A stretch of DNA of 64,000 bases from Rhodoflexus caldus (GCF_021206925.1 NZ_JAJPRF010000019.1:1-64000), one strand, 5' to 3'; counted from the stretch's first letter, positions 18,101 to 26,459 are shown. A program made the numbers and translations. Notes: generated by a model from the letters alone, not told the origin.

Positions 18101-19836
18101 AATTTCATAAATAGTCCTGACCAGTATACATTAAAACCGTTTTTTAAACATATAGGTGCTGTAAATCTACTATCAAAATCAGATATAATTTTATAATTAC
18201 TAAATTGTTTTACAAAATTTTCATAATTAAAAAACCAAGCAGGATAAGATGCTTCATATACGGGTTCGTGAACTTCCTGTATAGTTAATATATCATACGA
18301 GTTTTTTACAAATGCAGTTCGATCAATAATGATATAGCAGAAATTAAACTTTAAAAATTCTTCTATCCACTCATAGGGTTTGTCCAAATACTGCACCACC
18401 CCTGATAGCAGTAAAACATTGGGTTGGCGTTCTTTGAGGCAGTCTTCTATGGTATAATAAAATTTGAGGTGCCCGTCTGCTATGTCCTGCTGACCACACG
18501 CCACGAAATGCGGCTGTTCTACAACGCTCCACTCTAACGCAAGGTCTTTCAGGAAATCTCTGCTTCCAAAACAAGTACTGCCGAGCGAACCGCCAAAGTC
18601 CAGCACGCTCAACTTATTGCCGTATTCCACGCCGATTTTAAAAAGACAGGCCAGCAGTGGCCAATTATATTGAATCTTATCAAAGATAACCGAATCGCGC
18701 TCATAAACGGCCTCTCCGTTTTTTACTTTGAGTACGCTTTCCCGTATTTTTTGCAGAATAATGTCTGCTTCGTAGCCCGTGCACAATTCTTTAGCTTCCT
18801 CCCACGAAGCATAATTCCCTGACCAACTGATGATGGGCTTGGGCGGGGGGGGATTAGAGATTGTTTTTTCGGTATTGAATAAACTCTTAACTTTATTAAT
18901 TCCACGCTGTGCCAATTCTTTAAAATTAAGCAAGTTCCAAGGCAAGTAAGCTTTTTTACCGCTGATTTGTAAGTATCTGTCGATAACAGCACGGAACACA
19001 TATTTATTTAAATATGGTTTGTGCTTTTTTACAGGAATAGTACATGTAGGGAATTTGATATACATACTATAATCTACATCTTTACTATTTGTAGCATCTT
19101 GACCTAAACCTATATGATTAGAAAGTGCGTATTTAGGATAAATCGTTAATTTTTGATGTAAATAAGCCACTGCTTGCCAGCGGATTGCCCAAGAGCTTAT
19201 TTTACCTTCGGCCTGCATTTTCAGCATATTTAAAAAATCGTATGCGCCGTATAAGTTGAAAAACTCTGTCAAGTTTACGTCATGCAACCGTTGATACAAC
19301 TTATTGCTGTCTGATTCAAACAGTGCCCAGCGGTCTTGCCAAGTAGCCCAGCCCAAACAATCAGGTATGGGCAGAAAAAAAGTATCGGGAGTTTTATCAT
19401 CCGAAACATAGAAGTTACACGCACCGACGGAAATCACTTTAGGTTCGTTGACATATACATCCAGAGCCTCGTTCATAAATTGTAAAAAGTAGGGAGAAAG
19501 TTCTAAGTCATCTTCCAATACAATAACTTTACCATGCCGGTTGATTACTTCCGTAACACCCGTAATAATGGATTTTGCTAAACCTAAATTTATTTCTCTT
19601 TCTATTAAAATAACCTCCTTACACCACTGCTTACTACGTATGATATTGCGAACTTCTTTTATTTTTTGTTTGTCTTGCTCGCTTGCATCAGGTTTAAAAC
19701 CATCTGCATAAACATACAATATAGAATCCTTAGCTTGCTCGTTTCTCGCAAGTGATTCCAATGTTTGTTTTACATACAACGGACGATTGTAAGCAAATAG
19801 AACGATTGGAGCTAAGACATTACTGGGCGTCGACAT
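18088..19836 (-). CDS. fused glycosyltransferase (GT-A) - TIGR04325-type methyltransferase
   Basis: This 582-residue protein has two modules. Residues 1-about 260 form a GT-A glycosyltransferase starting LAPIVLFAYNRP with VLEDD (107-110), clearly paralogous to the N-terminus of the 9272-11008 protein. A proline linker (329-334, PPPPKP) follows. Residues about 337-582 match the putative methyltransferase family TIGR04325 (start WSGNYASWEEA, then VLDFGGSLGSTCF as the SAM-binding loop, and LLLSGVVQYL). The linker is encoded by an uninterrupted run of eight C (eight G on the given strand, 18845-18852). DNA to the 5' side of the linker is AT-rich; most of the methyltransferase module is near 50% GC, and the last 80 or so codons are AT-rich again. 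This is a recent-looking fusion in a glycan locus. Confidence 0.85.
   Translation of the reverse strand: MSTPSNVLAPIVLFAYNRPLYVKQTLESLARNEQAKDSILYVYADGFKPDASEQDKQKIKEVRNIIRSKQWCKEVILIEREINLGLAKSIITGVTEVINRHGKVIVLEDDLELSPYFLQFMNEALDVYVNEPKVISVGACNFYVSDDKTPDTFFLPIPDCLGWATWQDRWALFESDSNKLYQRLHDVNLTEFFNLYGAYDFLNMLKMQAEGKISSWAIRWQAVAYLHQKLTIYPKYALSNHIGLGQDATNSKDVDYSMYIKFPTCTIPVKKHKPYLNKYVFRAVIDRYLQISGKKAYLPWNLLNFKELAQRGINKVKSLFNTEKTISNPPPPKPIISWSGNYASWEEAKELCTGYEADIILQKIRESVLKVKNGEAVYERDSVIFDKIQYNWPLLACLFKIGVEYGNKLSVLDFGGSLGSTCFGSRDFLKDLALEWSVVEQPHFVACGQQDIADGHLKFYYTIEDCLKERQPNVLLLSGVVQYLDKPYEWIEEFLKFNFCYIIIDRTAFVKNSYDILTIQEVHEPVYEASYPAWFFNYENFVKQFSNYKIISDFDSRFTAPICLKNGFNVYWSGLFMKLCKN
18845..18852. 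repeat. homopolymeric G8/C8 tract inside the fused gene
   Basis: Eight consecutive G on the given strand, interrupted from a further GGG only by one C. They encode the proline linker between the glycosyltransferase and methyltransferase modules of the 18088-19836 gene. Tracts of this length are prone to slipped-strand errors. Confidence 0.9.
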
Positions 19837-20593
19837 TTTTGAAAAATAGGGTTTTAAATGTTTTTCCTATGAATTTATAGCTCACGGAATTTAAGAATAT
19901 GCCAATATCTGAATTAATATGAGATACTATATCGAGAGTACTATCAGATTCAACAAGTATGATATCAGGCCTGTATTGCTCCCAGTTGTTTGATTGAAGA
20001 ACTTGTAAGTCTAAACCTTCTACATCTATACTAAAAAAGTCAATATGTTGATTTTTAGGCAGATACTTATCAAGAATACTATCTAATCTTTCTACCTTTA
20101 ACTCTATAATATCGGTAATGTAATATCGATTATAGATGCCATCATTTTTTTTTGCCACTTCTTCCGAGAATGTATTCAGCCCTGGTTCATTAAATATAAA
20201 ATATTTTAATACCTTATTGTTTTCCACGCTTATGCCTACCTCTAAATTAATATCTTCAGGACGTTGTTCATTAAAAAGACGCATACTGCCCGGCATTGCG
20301 TCTATATTTATACCGCGCCAACCTCTTCTGTAAAAAGCATAAGTATTAGAAAATCTTTTGGGATGATGTGCACCAATATCTACATAGAAACCTTCTCTTT
20401 TATCGGCAAATATCCTATTAAGAAATAAATCCTCTCCTTCTTGTGAATATGACATATTGACATATTCATATTGTTCTTTCAAAGTTTTAATCTCTTGTAT
20501 TAAAGGAAGCATGAAAGGATATGCATAAAATTCTCTAACTACTCTAGGAGTGAGAGATGTGATAATTTGTTTAATAATTTTTTTTGCTGCCAT
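19820..20593 (-). CDS. FkbM family methyltransferase
   Basis: This 257-residue FkbM methyltransferase has the variant common in surface-polysaccharide loci. YSQEGEDLFLNRIF is followed by GFYVDIGAHHPKRFSNTYAF (motif I, about 70-89) and GWRGINIDAMPGSM, then IDFFSIDVEGLDLQVLQSNNW, the catalytic-region signature. The start overlaps nothing upstream (3 bp from the ABC ATPase stop), and its end overlaps the fused gene by 17 bp. The AT-rich composition is like that of its downstream neighbour and unlike the N-terminal half of the ABC gene upstream. Confidence 0.9.
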   Translation of the reverse strand: MAAKKIIKQIITSLTPRVVREFYAYPFMLPLIQEIKTLKEQYEYVNMSYSQEGEDLFLNRIFADKREGFYVDIGAHHPKRFSNTYAFYRRGWRGINIDAMPGSMRLFNEQRPEDINLEVGISVENNKVLKYFIFNEPGLNTFSEEVAKKNDGIYNRYYITDIIELKVERLDSILDKYLPKNQHIDFFSIDVEGLDLQVLQSNNWEQYRPDIILVESDSTLDIVSHINSDIGIFLNSVSYKFIGKTFKTLFFKNVDAQ

Positions 20594-20596
20594 AAG

Positions 20597-21889
20597 TTAT
20601 TGCCAGTTATGATCTACGAGTACACTCTGGTGGGATAAAGGTGTAAGTCTACCTGTTTTAAAAAAATCACCTTCTTGTACTTCCAATAGGAATGCATCTA
20701 TTATCCAGTCTACAATTTCTCCATTTTGTTCTCTAATGAAGATGTTAACAGAATATGTGCCTGGACTTAATGGAAATTTAGGCACAATACATTCAAATTT
20801 TCCATCGCTACTAACATGATATGTCTTATTTAGTAACTCACTCCAAAGAATAATTTTATTTTCCCCAAGAATTGAATTGAATGATAATGCTACAGATACA
20901 TTACTAACCACAGTAGAAGATTCGTAATAAATTACTATTTTAACATACTCTCCTGAGGAAATTACTTTTACATCTTTGTTTTCAGCATTTAAGAATTGAA
21001 CACCAATTGCATTTAATTTTTGATTTCCTACTCGATCATTACGTTGACTGATTTGAGTTATATTTTGTGATATGGTTGTAGTGTATTGATTTATTGCTGT
21101 CTTTATATCTAACTTATCAGATTCCATTCTGCCATTTTTTAAAATTAAAGCTGTTTCACATAGATTCTGCAAAACAGCCATATTATGACTCACAAACAAC
21201 ACCGCCCGCCCTTGGCCTGAGCTGACGTCTTTCATTTTGCCGATGCACTTTTTTTGAAATTCGGCATCGCCTACGGCCAGCACTTCATCGACTATCAAAA
21301 TGTCTGCCAACAGGTGCGCCGCCACGGCAAAAGCCAGCCGCACGTACATGCCACTGCTGTAGCGCTTCACAGGCGTATCTAAATAGGCTTCTACGCCTGC
21401 AAAGTCAATGATTTCGTCTAAGCGGGCGCGTATTTCGTGGCGGTTCATGCCCAAAATATGCCCGTTGAGGAAAATGTTTTCCCTGCCCGTCAGTTCGGGG
21501 TGGAAGCCCGTGCCTACTTCCAACAGGCTGGCTATGCGTCCTTTTATCTTCACCTGCCCGCGCGTAGGGGCGGTGGTTTTGCTCAGGATTTTGAGCAAAG
21601 TGCTTTTGCCTGCGCCGTTTTTGCCGATTACGCCGAGTATTTCACCTTGTTTTACCTCAAAGTTGATGTCTTGCAGTGCCCAAACGTAACGCGCTTTCAA
21701 CGCTTTCATTTCGTCTACGCTTTTGATGGTGCTCAGTTCGTTGGCGGTGATGTACTGCTCGAAAGGGTCGGGTTTGCCCTGTATTTTAGCCCACAGGCGT
21801 TGTAGGTCTTCCCCAAAGGAGGCAGCGCCTACCGTGCCAAGGCGGTAGCGTTTGTAGAGGTTTTCAACCTTTAAAACGGTGTCTGACAT
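20597..21889 (-). CDS. ABC transporter ATP-binding protein, Wzt-like, with C-terminal glycan-recognition domain
   Basis: This 430-residue ATPase is of the O-antigen/teichoic acid export type. The nucleotide-binding domain (about 1-245) has Walker A GKNGAGKS (89-96), signature YSSGMYVRLAFAVA, Walker B DILIVDEVLAVGD and the switch VSHNM. The C-terminal about 160 residues form a beta-sandwich domain like Wzt-C, which in ABC-dependent O-antigen systems binds the modified end of the polymer. I start at MSDTVLKVENLYKRY (21889); an in-frame extension of 38 codons is not plausible as protein. GC falls from about 45-53% in the NBD to about 27-32% in the C-terminal part, with the break near 21150 at the domain boundary. 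No Wzm-type permease gene is in the window. Confidence 0.92.
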   Translation of the reverse strand: MSDTVLKVENLYKRYRLGTVGAASFGEDLQRLWAKIQGKPDPFEQYITANELSTIKSVDEMKALKARYVWALQDINFEVKQGEILGVIGKNGAGKSTLLKILSKTTAPTRGQVKIKGRIASLLEVGTGFHPELTGRENIFLNGHILGMNRHEIRARLDEIIDFAGVEAYLDTPVKRYSSGMYVRLAFAVAAHLLADILIVDEVLAVGDAEFQKKCIGKMKDVSSGQGRAVLFVSHNMAVLQNLCETALILKNGRMESDKLDIKTAINQYTTTISQNITQISQRNDRVGNQKLNAIGVQFLNAENKDVKVISSGEYVKIVIYYESSTVVSNVSVALSFNSILGENKIILWSELLNKTYHVSSDGKFECIVPKFPLSPGTYSVNIFIREQNGEIVDWIIDAFLLEVQEGDFFKTGRLTPLSHQSVLVDHNWQ

Positions 21890-22003
21890 GGGGCAAAGAT
21901 AGGGGAATTGGTCGGGTTTGGCAAAAAGTGAGGCGCAGGCTTTGGGAAAATAGCACACACCTGTTGTTGAAACAGTATATTGCCGAACAAAAGCCATGGC
22001 CAC

Positions 22004-22750
22004 CTACCGCGCCAGTTTGGTAATCGTTTCTTTGAGCGAGTGCCAGCGGGCTTGCTGTCCGCTCAGCAGGGGGTACCAAAGGCCGTCGCCCGGGCTGATT
22101 TGGTCGCCCGACTTCGGCTGCGGTGCTGCCTTTTCAACGTCGGTTTCTATCATAAAACTTTGTTCCATAATGGCAAGGGCGGCCTGCCAAGAAATAGCGT
22201 GGGTCGCTCCTGCGTGCATCAGCATGGCGGTGCGGTCGGCAAACTGCCAGCGGATGTCGTATCGCTGTTGCTTGCCGTTTTCTTGCCAATTATAGCCCAC
22301 TACGAGCGGCGCTTCTACTTTGGCGGTTTCCATCAGCCCCTGTACTACTTGCTGCAACAGCAGCTCCCATGCCATGCGGTTTTTTGGGGAAAATGTTTGG
22401 GTTTCGCCCGAGAGAGTTACCGTGTGCAACTCCAAAAAATTATGTGCGGGCTTCCGCGGGCGCGTTTCGGGTTGGGTTTGCGCCATGAGTTTTTCCAACT
22501 GTGCAATCCATGCCTCATGCAGAGGGGCTTCGCACGAGCGGTTATCGTTCGGGGAAAAGCCTTCCTCGGCAAGTTCCTCTTCGGTGAACTCTTCGCGGTG
22601 CGTATAGGTCAGTTCGTAGGTAGCGCGGTACTCGGCCGCTTCTTTCCTGATAATCAGGTGATAGTAATGGCTGAAAGGCGGCGGGGTGAGGTCGTTGGTC
22701 TCAAATCGGGCTTCCCACAAAGTAAATCGGCTGAAATCGGTAGCTTGCAC
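22004..22750 (-). CDS. hypothetical protein
   Basis: I do not recognise this 248-residue protein. It is soluble, with no signal peptide or membrane segment, and is rich in Glu, Thr and Trp. The N-terminal half (about 1-130) and the second half (about 130-215, with VVGYNWQENGKQQRYDIRW) look like alpha/beta folds, and the C-terminus is basic. The start is GTG at 22750: no ATG lies between it and the in-frame stop at 22787-22789. A similarly long frame on the opposite strand was judged a shadow because of its Cys-, Arg- and Gly-rich composition. The gene lies 114 bp upstream of the ABC ATPase on the same strand and may be the first gene of the glycan operon or an unrelated neighbour. Confidence 0.65.
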   Translation of the reverse strand: MQATDFSRFTLWEARFETNDLTPPPFSHYYHLIIRKEAAEYRATYELTYTHREEFTEEELAEEGFSPNDNRSCEAPLHEAWIAQLEKLMAQTQPETRPRKPAHNFLELHTVTLSGETQTFSPKNRMAWELLLQQVVQGLMETAKVEAPLVVGYNWQENGKQQRYDIRWQFADRTAMLMHAGATHAISWQAALAIMEQSFMIETDVEKAAPQPKSGDQISPGDGLWYPLLSGQQARWHSLKETITKLAR

Positions 22751-22850
22751 GATGATTGGCGTAATTTTTTCAAAAAGTTCCGTAAATTAAGCGTTATTCG
22801 GCAGGGAAAACAACCCCACAGCCACTCTGAACCGTAACTGACCCAAACAT

Positions 22851-23765
22851 ATGGCTTCATTGCGCATTTTTCTTTCGGCAATTTTCGCCTTTTTATCCTG
22901 CTTGCTGTATGCCCAGAGTATAGACTTGCAAACGCAGCCCGCGTATCAGAGTTTTACGGCGGGGAAAAATATACTGTACCAAAAGGCGTTGCTTGTGCCC
23001 GGCTCTCCATATGCCATCGTGCTGGTGGCTGTGCGCCGCACGGAGGATGTGGCCAATTGGTCGCAAGACCCCGCGGACGGCATTCATGCGCGCCTGTTTG
23101 CCTACGACTTGACCGGCCGCATGGTAGATGAGGCGCAAACCCATATGCTCAACCAACAGATAGGCGCCGATAAGTTCTATGACCCCGACTATTGCGGCGG
23201 TTTAGGTTCGCTTACGCCCGATGACTTCAAGGCAGATGATAAACGGCTGATACTGACTCGCTTTTATGCTGCGGGAACTATGCGCTCCAATTGCACAGAC
23301 GAAATTGTATTTGTAGGAGGCAAATTGTATTTGCAAAAATCGCGTGCCGTAGATACGGGGTTAGGGGCAGAGGTAGCCAAAGAACGCATCATAATGAATC
23401 AGCAGGCGTTGCAACTCTATCAGCAGGGGAATTTGCAGGGGGCTATCGGTATTTGGGAGCAATTGTACGGCTATTGGCAAAACGGCCCTTATGCCACAGC
23501 CGGCCCAATGGACGAAATTTTGAACAATCTGGGTTTCGCTTACTATAAAATCAAAGATTTTCGCAAGTCGGAAAAACTATTGTTGGAGTGCCGAAAAAAT
23601 TTTCCCAATCGCGCTGTCGTCAATCTGAATTTGGCCGACCTCTATCGGGACGATGGGCAGGTATCGGAGGCAATTAAGTATTACCAAGCCTTTCTGCAAT
23701 CGCCCAACCTGACCGCCAATCAGATAGCGTACGCCAAACGGCAATTGGAGATTTTGAAGAAGTGA
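22851..23765 (+). CDS. secreted TPR-repeat protein
   Basis: This 304-residue protein has a signal peptide (MASLRIFLSAIFAFLSCLLYAQ, cleaved near residue 22). Residues about 23-180 form an unrecognised domain with several aromatic and acidic positions and two or three cysteines. Residues about 185-300 carry at least three tetratricopeptide-like repeats (LQLYQQGNLQGAIGIWEQLY, NNLGFAYYKIKDFRKSEKLL, LNLADLYRDDGQVSEAIKYY). TPRs mediate protein-protein contacts, so it may be part of a periplasmic or outer-membrane assembly. It is transcribed divergently from the hypothetical gene at 22004-22750, with about 100 bp between. Confidence 0.8.
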   Translation: MASLRIFLSAIFAFLSCLLYAQSIDLQTQPAYQSFTAGKNILYQKALLVPGSPYAIVLVAVRRTEDVANWSQDPADGIHARLFAYDLTGRMVDEAQTHMLNQQIGADKFYDPDYCGGLGSLTPDDFKADDKRLILTRFYAAGTMRSNCTDEIVFVGGKLYLQKSRAVDTGLGAEVAKERIIMNQQALQLYQQGNLQGAIGIWEQLYGYWQNGPYATAGPMDEILNNLGFAYYKIKDFRKSEKLLLECRKNFPNRAVVNLNLADLYRDDGQVSEAIKYYQAFLQSPNLTANQIAYAKRQLEILKK

Positions 23766-23831
23766 TACTGTACATCAATGCAGATTATGCAAAAGCATAA
23801 GTGGTATGTAAATTGCTGAAAACAGCCGCAT

Positions 23832-23850
23832 AAACCTGTCGGGTTTGTGT
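23832..23850. repeat. half copy of the AAACCTGNCAGGTTT repeat
   Basis: Reads AAACCTGTCGGGTTTGTGT. It matches the right arm of the full copies, and the extension GGGTTTGTGTA is also shared with the copy at 42285-42317. Confidence 0.65.
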
Positions 23851-24041
23851 AGATGCGATGAAACCTTAGAAAGCCGCTGTTTGATTCAATGTTACGCATG
23901 AATCTGTTACTGATATAATCATCACCCGAATTATTTGCTATTCATTTGATAATCAGCGTTTTTTGCGACAAAAAAATCAAAATGACGCATTAGCGCAAAG
24001 ATGCATGTTTGTAAATTGTATTTTTTATATGTAGGTATATT

Positions 24042-24071
24042 TGTAGGGACAAGGCATGCCTTGTCTCTACA
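24042..24071. repeat. 30-bp palindrome centred on GGCATGCC
   Basis: The left arm TGTAGGGACAAGGCA and right arm TGCCTTGTCTCTACA are reverse complements with a single mismatch. It has no T-run and no gene pointing into it, so it is more like a REP-type element than a terminator. Confidence 0.75.
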
Positions 24072-24155
24072 CGTTTTGCATGAATTATTGCGCACAACCA
24101 AATTTAATTTTTTCAAGATTCTGCCGCAAAATTCGCGTTAATCATTTGAAAAAAA

Positions 24156-24182
24156 TAGGGACACAGGCGCGCCGTATCCCTA
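24156..24182. repeat. imperfect palindrome centred on GGCGCGCC
   Basis: TAGGGACACAGGCGC followed by GCCGTATCCCTA gives arms that pair with one bulged base and one or two mismatches. It resembles the neighbouring GGCATGCC element in size and layout but has a different sequence. Confidence 0.6.
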
Positions 24183-24206
24183 CTGTATCATGCACATTTT
24201 ATACAC

Positions 24207-24239
24207 AAACCTGACAGGTTTCTAAAACCTGTCAGGTTT
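24207..24239. repeat. full copy of the AAACCTGNCAGGTTT inverted repeat
   Basis: Two perfect 15-bp arms, AAACCTGACAGGTTT (24207-24221) and AAACCTGTCAGGTTT (24225-24239), are separated by 3 bases. Each arm is itself a palindrome around its middle base. A copy with the same length and spacing and only five transitions lies at 42285-42317. Confidence 0.85.
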
Positions 24240-24335
24240 AAATATTTGTTTTTCAGCATTTTACACAAGCGATTTTTCGTAAATCTCTTGCGTTTTTATA
24301 TAAAAGCTCGTTTACCTGAACGCAGCGGTGCGTAT

Positions 24336-26459
24336 TTACAACAAACCGGAGCGTTTCAACAAGGCTTTCGGTGAGGGTTCTGCACCGCGGAATCGCTTGT
24401 AGAGGGTCATGGGGTGTTCGCTGCCGCCTTTGGAAAGTATGTTGGCGCGGAATGATTCGGCCACTTCTTTGTTGAAAATGCCTTTTTGCTTGAAGAAATC
24501 AAACGCATCGGCATCGAGTACTGCTGCCCATTTGTAGCTGTAATAGCCTGCCGAGTAGCCGCCCGCAAAAATGTGGCTGAAAGAAGTACTTGCATTGACA
24601 CCCTCCACATCGGGGAACAGGTTGGTTTTTGCGATGGCGTTTTTCTCAAATGTGTTCACGTCTGCAACATCCTGTGCTTGGCCGTGATAAGCCATATCCA
24701 GCATACCAAAGCTCAGTTGGCGCAAAGTAGCATAACCTTCCATGAAATTGGCGCTTTCCACAATTTTTTGGATGTATTCCTGCGGAATAGGCTCATTGGT
24801 TTGGTAGTGGCGGGCAAACATATCCAGCGCTTCTTTTTCGTAGCACCAGTTTTCCATGATTTGCGAAGGCAACTCTACAAAGTCCCAGTAAACGCTTGTA
24901 CCGGAGGTGCCGCTGTATTTACATTGGGAAAGCATACCGTGCAGTGCGTGCCCAAACTCGTGGAACAGCGTGGTTACTTCATCGAAGGTGAGCAGCGAAG
25001 GCTGTGTTTCGGTAGGTTTGGTAAAGTTGCAGACAATTGACACATGCGGGCGGATGTCTTTGCCGTTTTTGACATGTTGGTCTAAGTAGCTTGTCATCCA
25101 TGCGCCGCCGCGTTTGCCTTCGCGCGGGAAGAAGTCGGCGTAATATACGGCCACAAATTTGCCTTTGTCATCAAAAACCTCATAGGCTTTTACTTCGGGG
25201 TGATAAACGGGAATCTGTTTGTTCTCTTTGAATGTGAGGCCAAACAGTTTGTTGGCAATGGTAAAAGTACCTTCAACTACGTTTTCAAGTTTGAAATACG
25301 GTTTGAGGGCTTCGTTGTCGATGCCGTATTTTTCTTTTTTGAGTTTTTCGGCATAAAAAGCGTAGTCCCAGCGTTGCAGACGGTCTTCGGTGAAGCCGTT
25401 TTTCTTGGCGTAGGCGAGCAGTTCGCTCATTTGCTTGTCGGCAACGGGCTTGGCATAGCTGAAAATTTCTTCCAAAAAGGCATTGACTTTTTCGGGTGTT
25501 CCTGCCATGCGCTCTTCAAGCACAAAATGTGCGTGCGAAGCATAGCCCAACAGTTTGGCGCGTTCGTGGCGCAGTTTTACGATTTCTTTGATGATGGCCT
25601 GATTGTCGTTGGCATTGCCCTTAAATGCTTTGGATGAAAACGCGATGAACATTTTTTTGCGCAGGTCGCGGTTTTCGCTATAAGTCATAAAAGGTGCATA
25701 GCTGGGCTGTTGCAAAGTGAATACCCAGCCTTCCATGTTTTTCTGTTTGGCTGCCAGTCGGGCGGCATCTTTTACAAAGTCGGGTAGCCCTGCCAAATCC
25801 TTTTCATCGGTCAGGTGCAGGATGAACTCGTTGGTTTCTTTGAGCACGTTTTCGCCAAAGGTCAGCGAAAGTTCGGAAAGGCGTTTGCTGATTTCGCGCA
25901 GTTTGGCTTTGTCGGCCTCGTTCAGGTTGGCACCGTTGCGGGCAAACTGTTGGTAGGTTTTTTCCAGCAAAGTCATGCTTTCAGTGTCCAATTTCAGTGT
26001 TTTGCGCTGTTCGTACAGTTTTTTAATGCGCGCGAACAGTTTGGCGTTCAGCAGGATATCGTTGCTGTATTCGGACAGCAGGGGAGAAGCCTCTTTAACA
26101 ACTTTTTGAAGTTCGGGGCTGGTTTCCGCACTGTTCAGGTTGAACATAGTGCTTTGCACCTTGCTCAGCATTTCTCCGGCTTGGTCAAGCGCTACAATGG
26201 TGTTTTCAAAAGTGGGCGCTTTGCTGTTGTTGGCAATAGCGTCAATTTCTTTTCTGCCACGTGCCAGAGCTTCCTGCAATGCGGGCATCAGGTGCTCGGT
26301 TTTGATTTTATCGAAGGGCAGCGTTTCGTGCGGGGTGTTGAACGGAGAGAAAAAAGGATTCTCGTTTGTCATGGGTTTGGGTGCTTGTTGTTGAGCGGTT
26401 AAAAGTGAAAGCCCTGCCGCTGCAAGTAACAGCCGAACAGGTTTAAAGCGTGTTTTCAT
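24336..26459 (-). CDS. M3 family metallopeptidase (peptidyl-dipeptidase Dcp / oligopeptidase A type)
   Basis: This 707-residue zinc peptidase is of the thimet-oligopeptidase family. The zinc motif HEFGHALHG is near residue 500, followed about 25 residues later by the WDFVELPSQIMENW segment with the third ligand Glu. The C-terminal KWAAVLDADAFDFF and GGSEHPMTLYKRFRG are characteristic. I start at the ATG at 26459, which gives MKTRFKPVRLLLAAAGLSLL, a signal peptide suggesting periplasmic location as for Dcp homologues. It would trim short peptides. A candidate -7 box lies at 26500-26507. Confidence 0.94.
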   Translation of the reverse strand: MKTRFKPVRLLLAAAGLSLLTAQQQAPKPMTNENPFFSPFNTPHETLPFDKIKTEHLMPALQEALARGRKEIDAIANNSKAPTFENTIVALDQAGEMLSKVQSTMFNLNSAETSPELQKVVKEASPLLSEYSNDILLNAKLFARIKKLYEQRKTLKLDTESMTLLEKTYQQFARNGANLNEADKAKLREISKRLSELSLTFGENVLKETNEFILHLTDEKDLAGLPDFVKDAARLAAKQKNMEGWVFTLQQPSYAPFMTYSENRDLRKKMFIAFSSKAFKGNANDNQAIIKEIVKLRHERAKLLGYASHAHFVLEERMAGTPEKVNAFLEEIFSYAKPVADKQMSELLAYAKKNGFTEDRLQRWDYAFYAEKLKKEKYGIDNEALKPYFKLENVVEGTFTIANKLFGLTFKENKQIPVYHPEVKAYEVFDDKGKFVAVYYADFFPREGKRGGAWMTSYLDQHVKNGKDIRPHVSIVCNFTKPTETQPSLLTFDEVTTLFHEFGHALHGMLSQCKYSGTSGTSVYWDFVELPSQIMENWCYEKEALDMFARHYQTNEPIPQEYIQKIVESANFMEGYATLRQLSFGMLDMAYHGQAQDVADVNTFEKNAIAKTNLFPDVEGVNASTSFSHIFAGGYSAGYYSYKWAAVLDADAFDFFKQKGIFNKEVAESFRANILSKGGSEHPMTLYKRFRGAEPSPKALLKRSGLL

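Larger units (their letters stand above)
23766..24335. other. 570-bp intergenic region rich in palindromic repeats, no gene seen
   Basis: No open frame here looks like protein. The region holds a half copy (23832-23850) and a full copy (24207-24239) of an AAACCTGNCAGGTTT repeat, a 30-bp palindrome around GGCATGCC (24042-24071), and an imperfect palindrome around GGCGCGCC (24156-24182). They are spaced by AT-rich DNA. It looks like an accumulation site for small non-coding repeats. Confidence 0.75.

Noticed and set aside
21890-22003. 38-codon upstream extension of the Wzt-like ATPase
   Set aside because: The extension is Cys- and aromatic-rich without structure, and the ATG at 21889 gives the normal ABC start.
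8008-22750. Prophage, insertion sequence or integrative element as the cause of the AT-rich islands
   Set aside because: No transposase, integrase, terminal repeat or tRNA attachment site was seen within or beside the locus; homologous exchange of glycan genes explains it better.
21980-22837. A 285-codon open frame on the plus strand opposite the hypothetical gene at 22004-22750
   Set aside because: Its translation is rich in Cys, Arg, Gly and Phe with no domain logic, as expected of the complement of a real gene. The minus-strand product has normal soluble-protein composition. I cannot fully exclude the reverse.
23931-24116. 61-codon minus-strand open frame in the repeat-rich gap
   Set aside because: It crosses the GGCATGCC palindrome, has no start context, and looks like random AT-rich translation.
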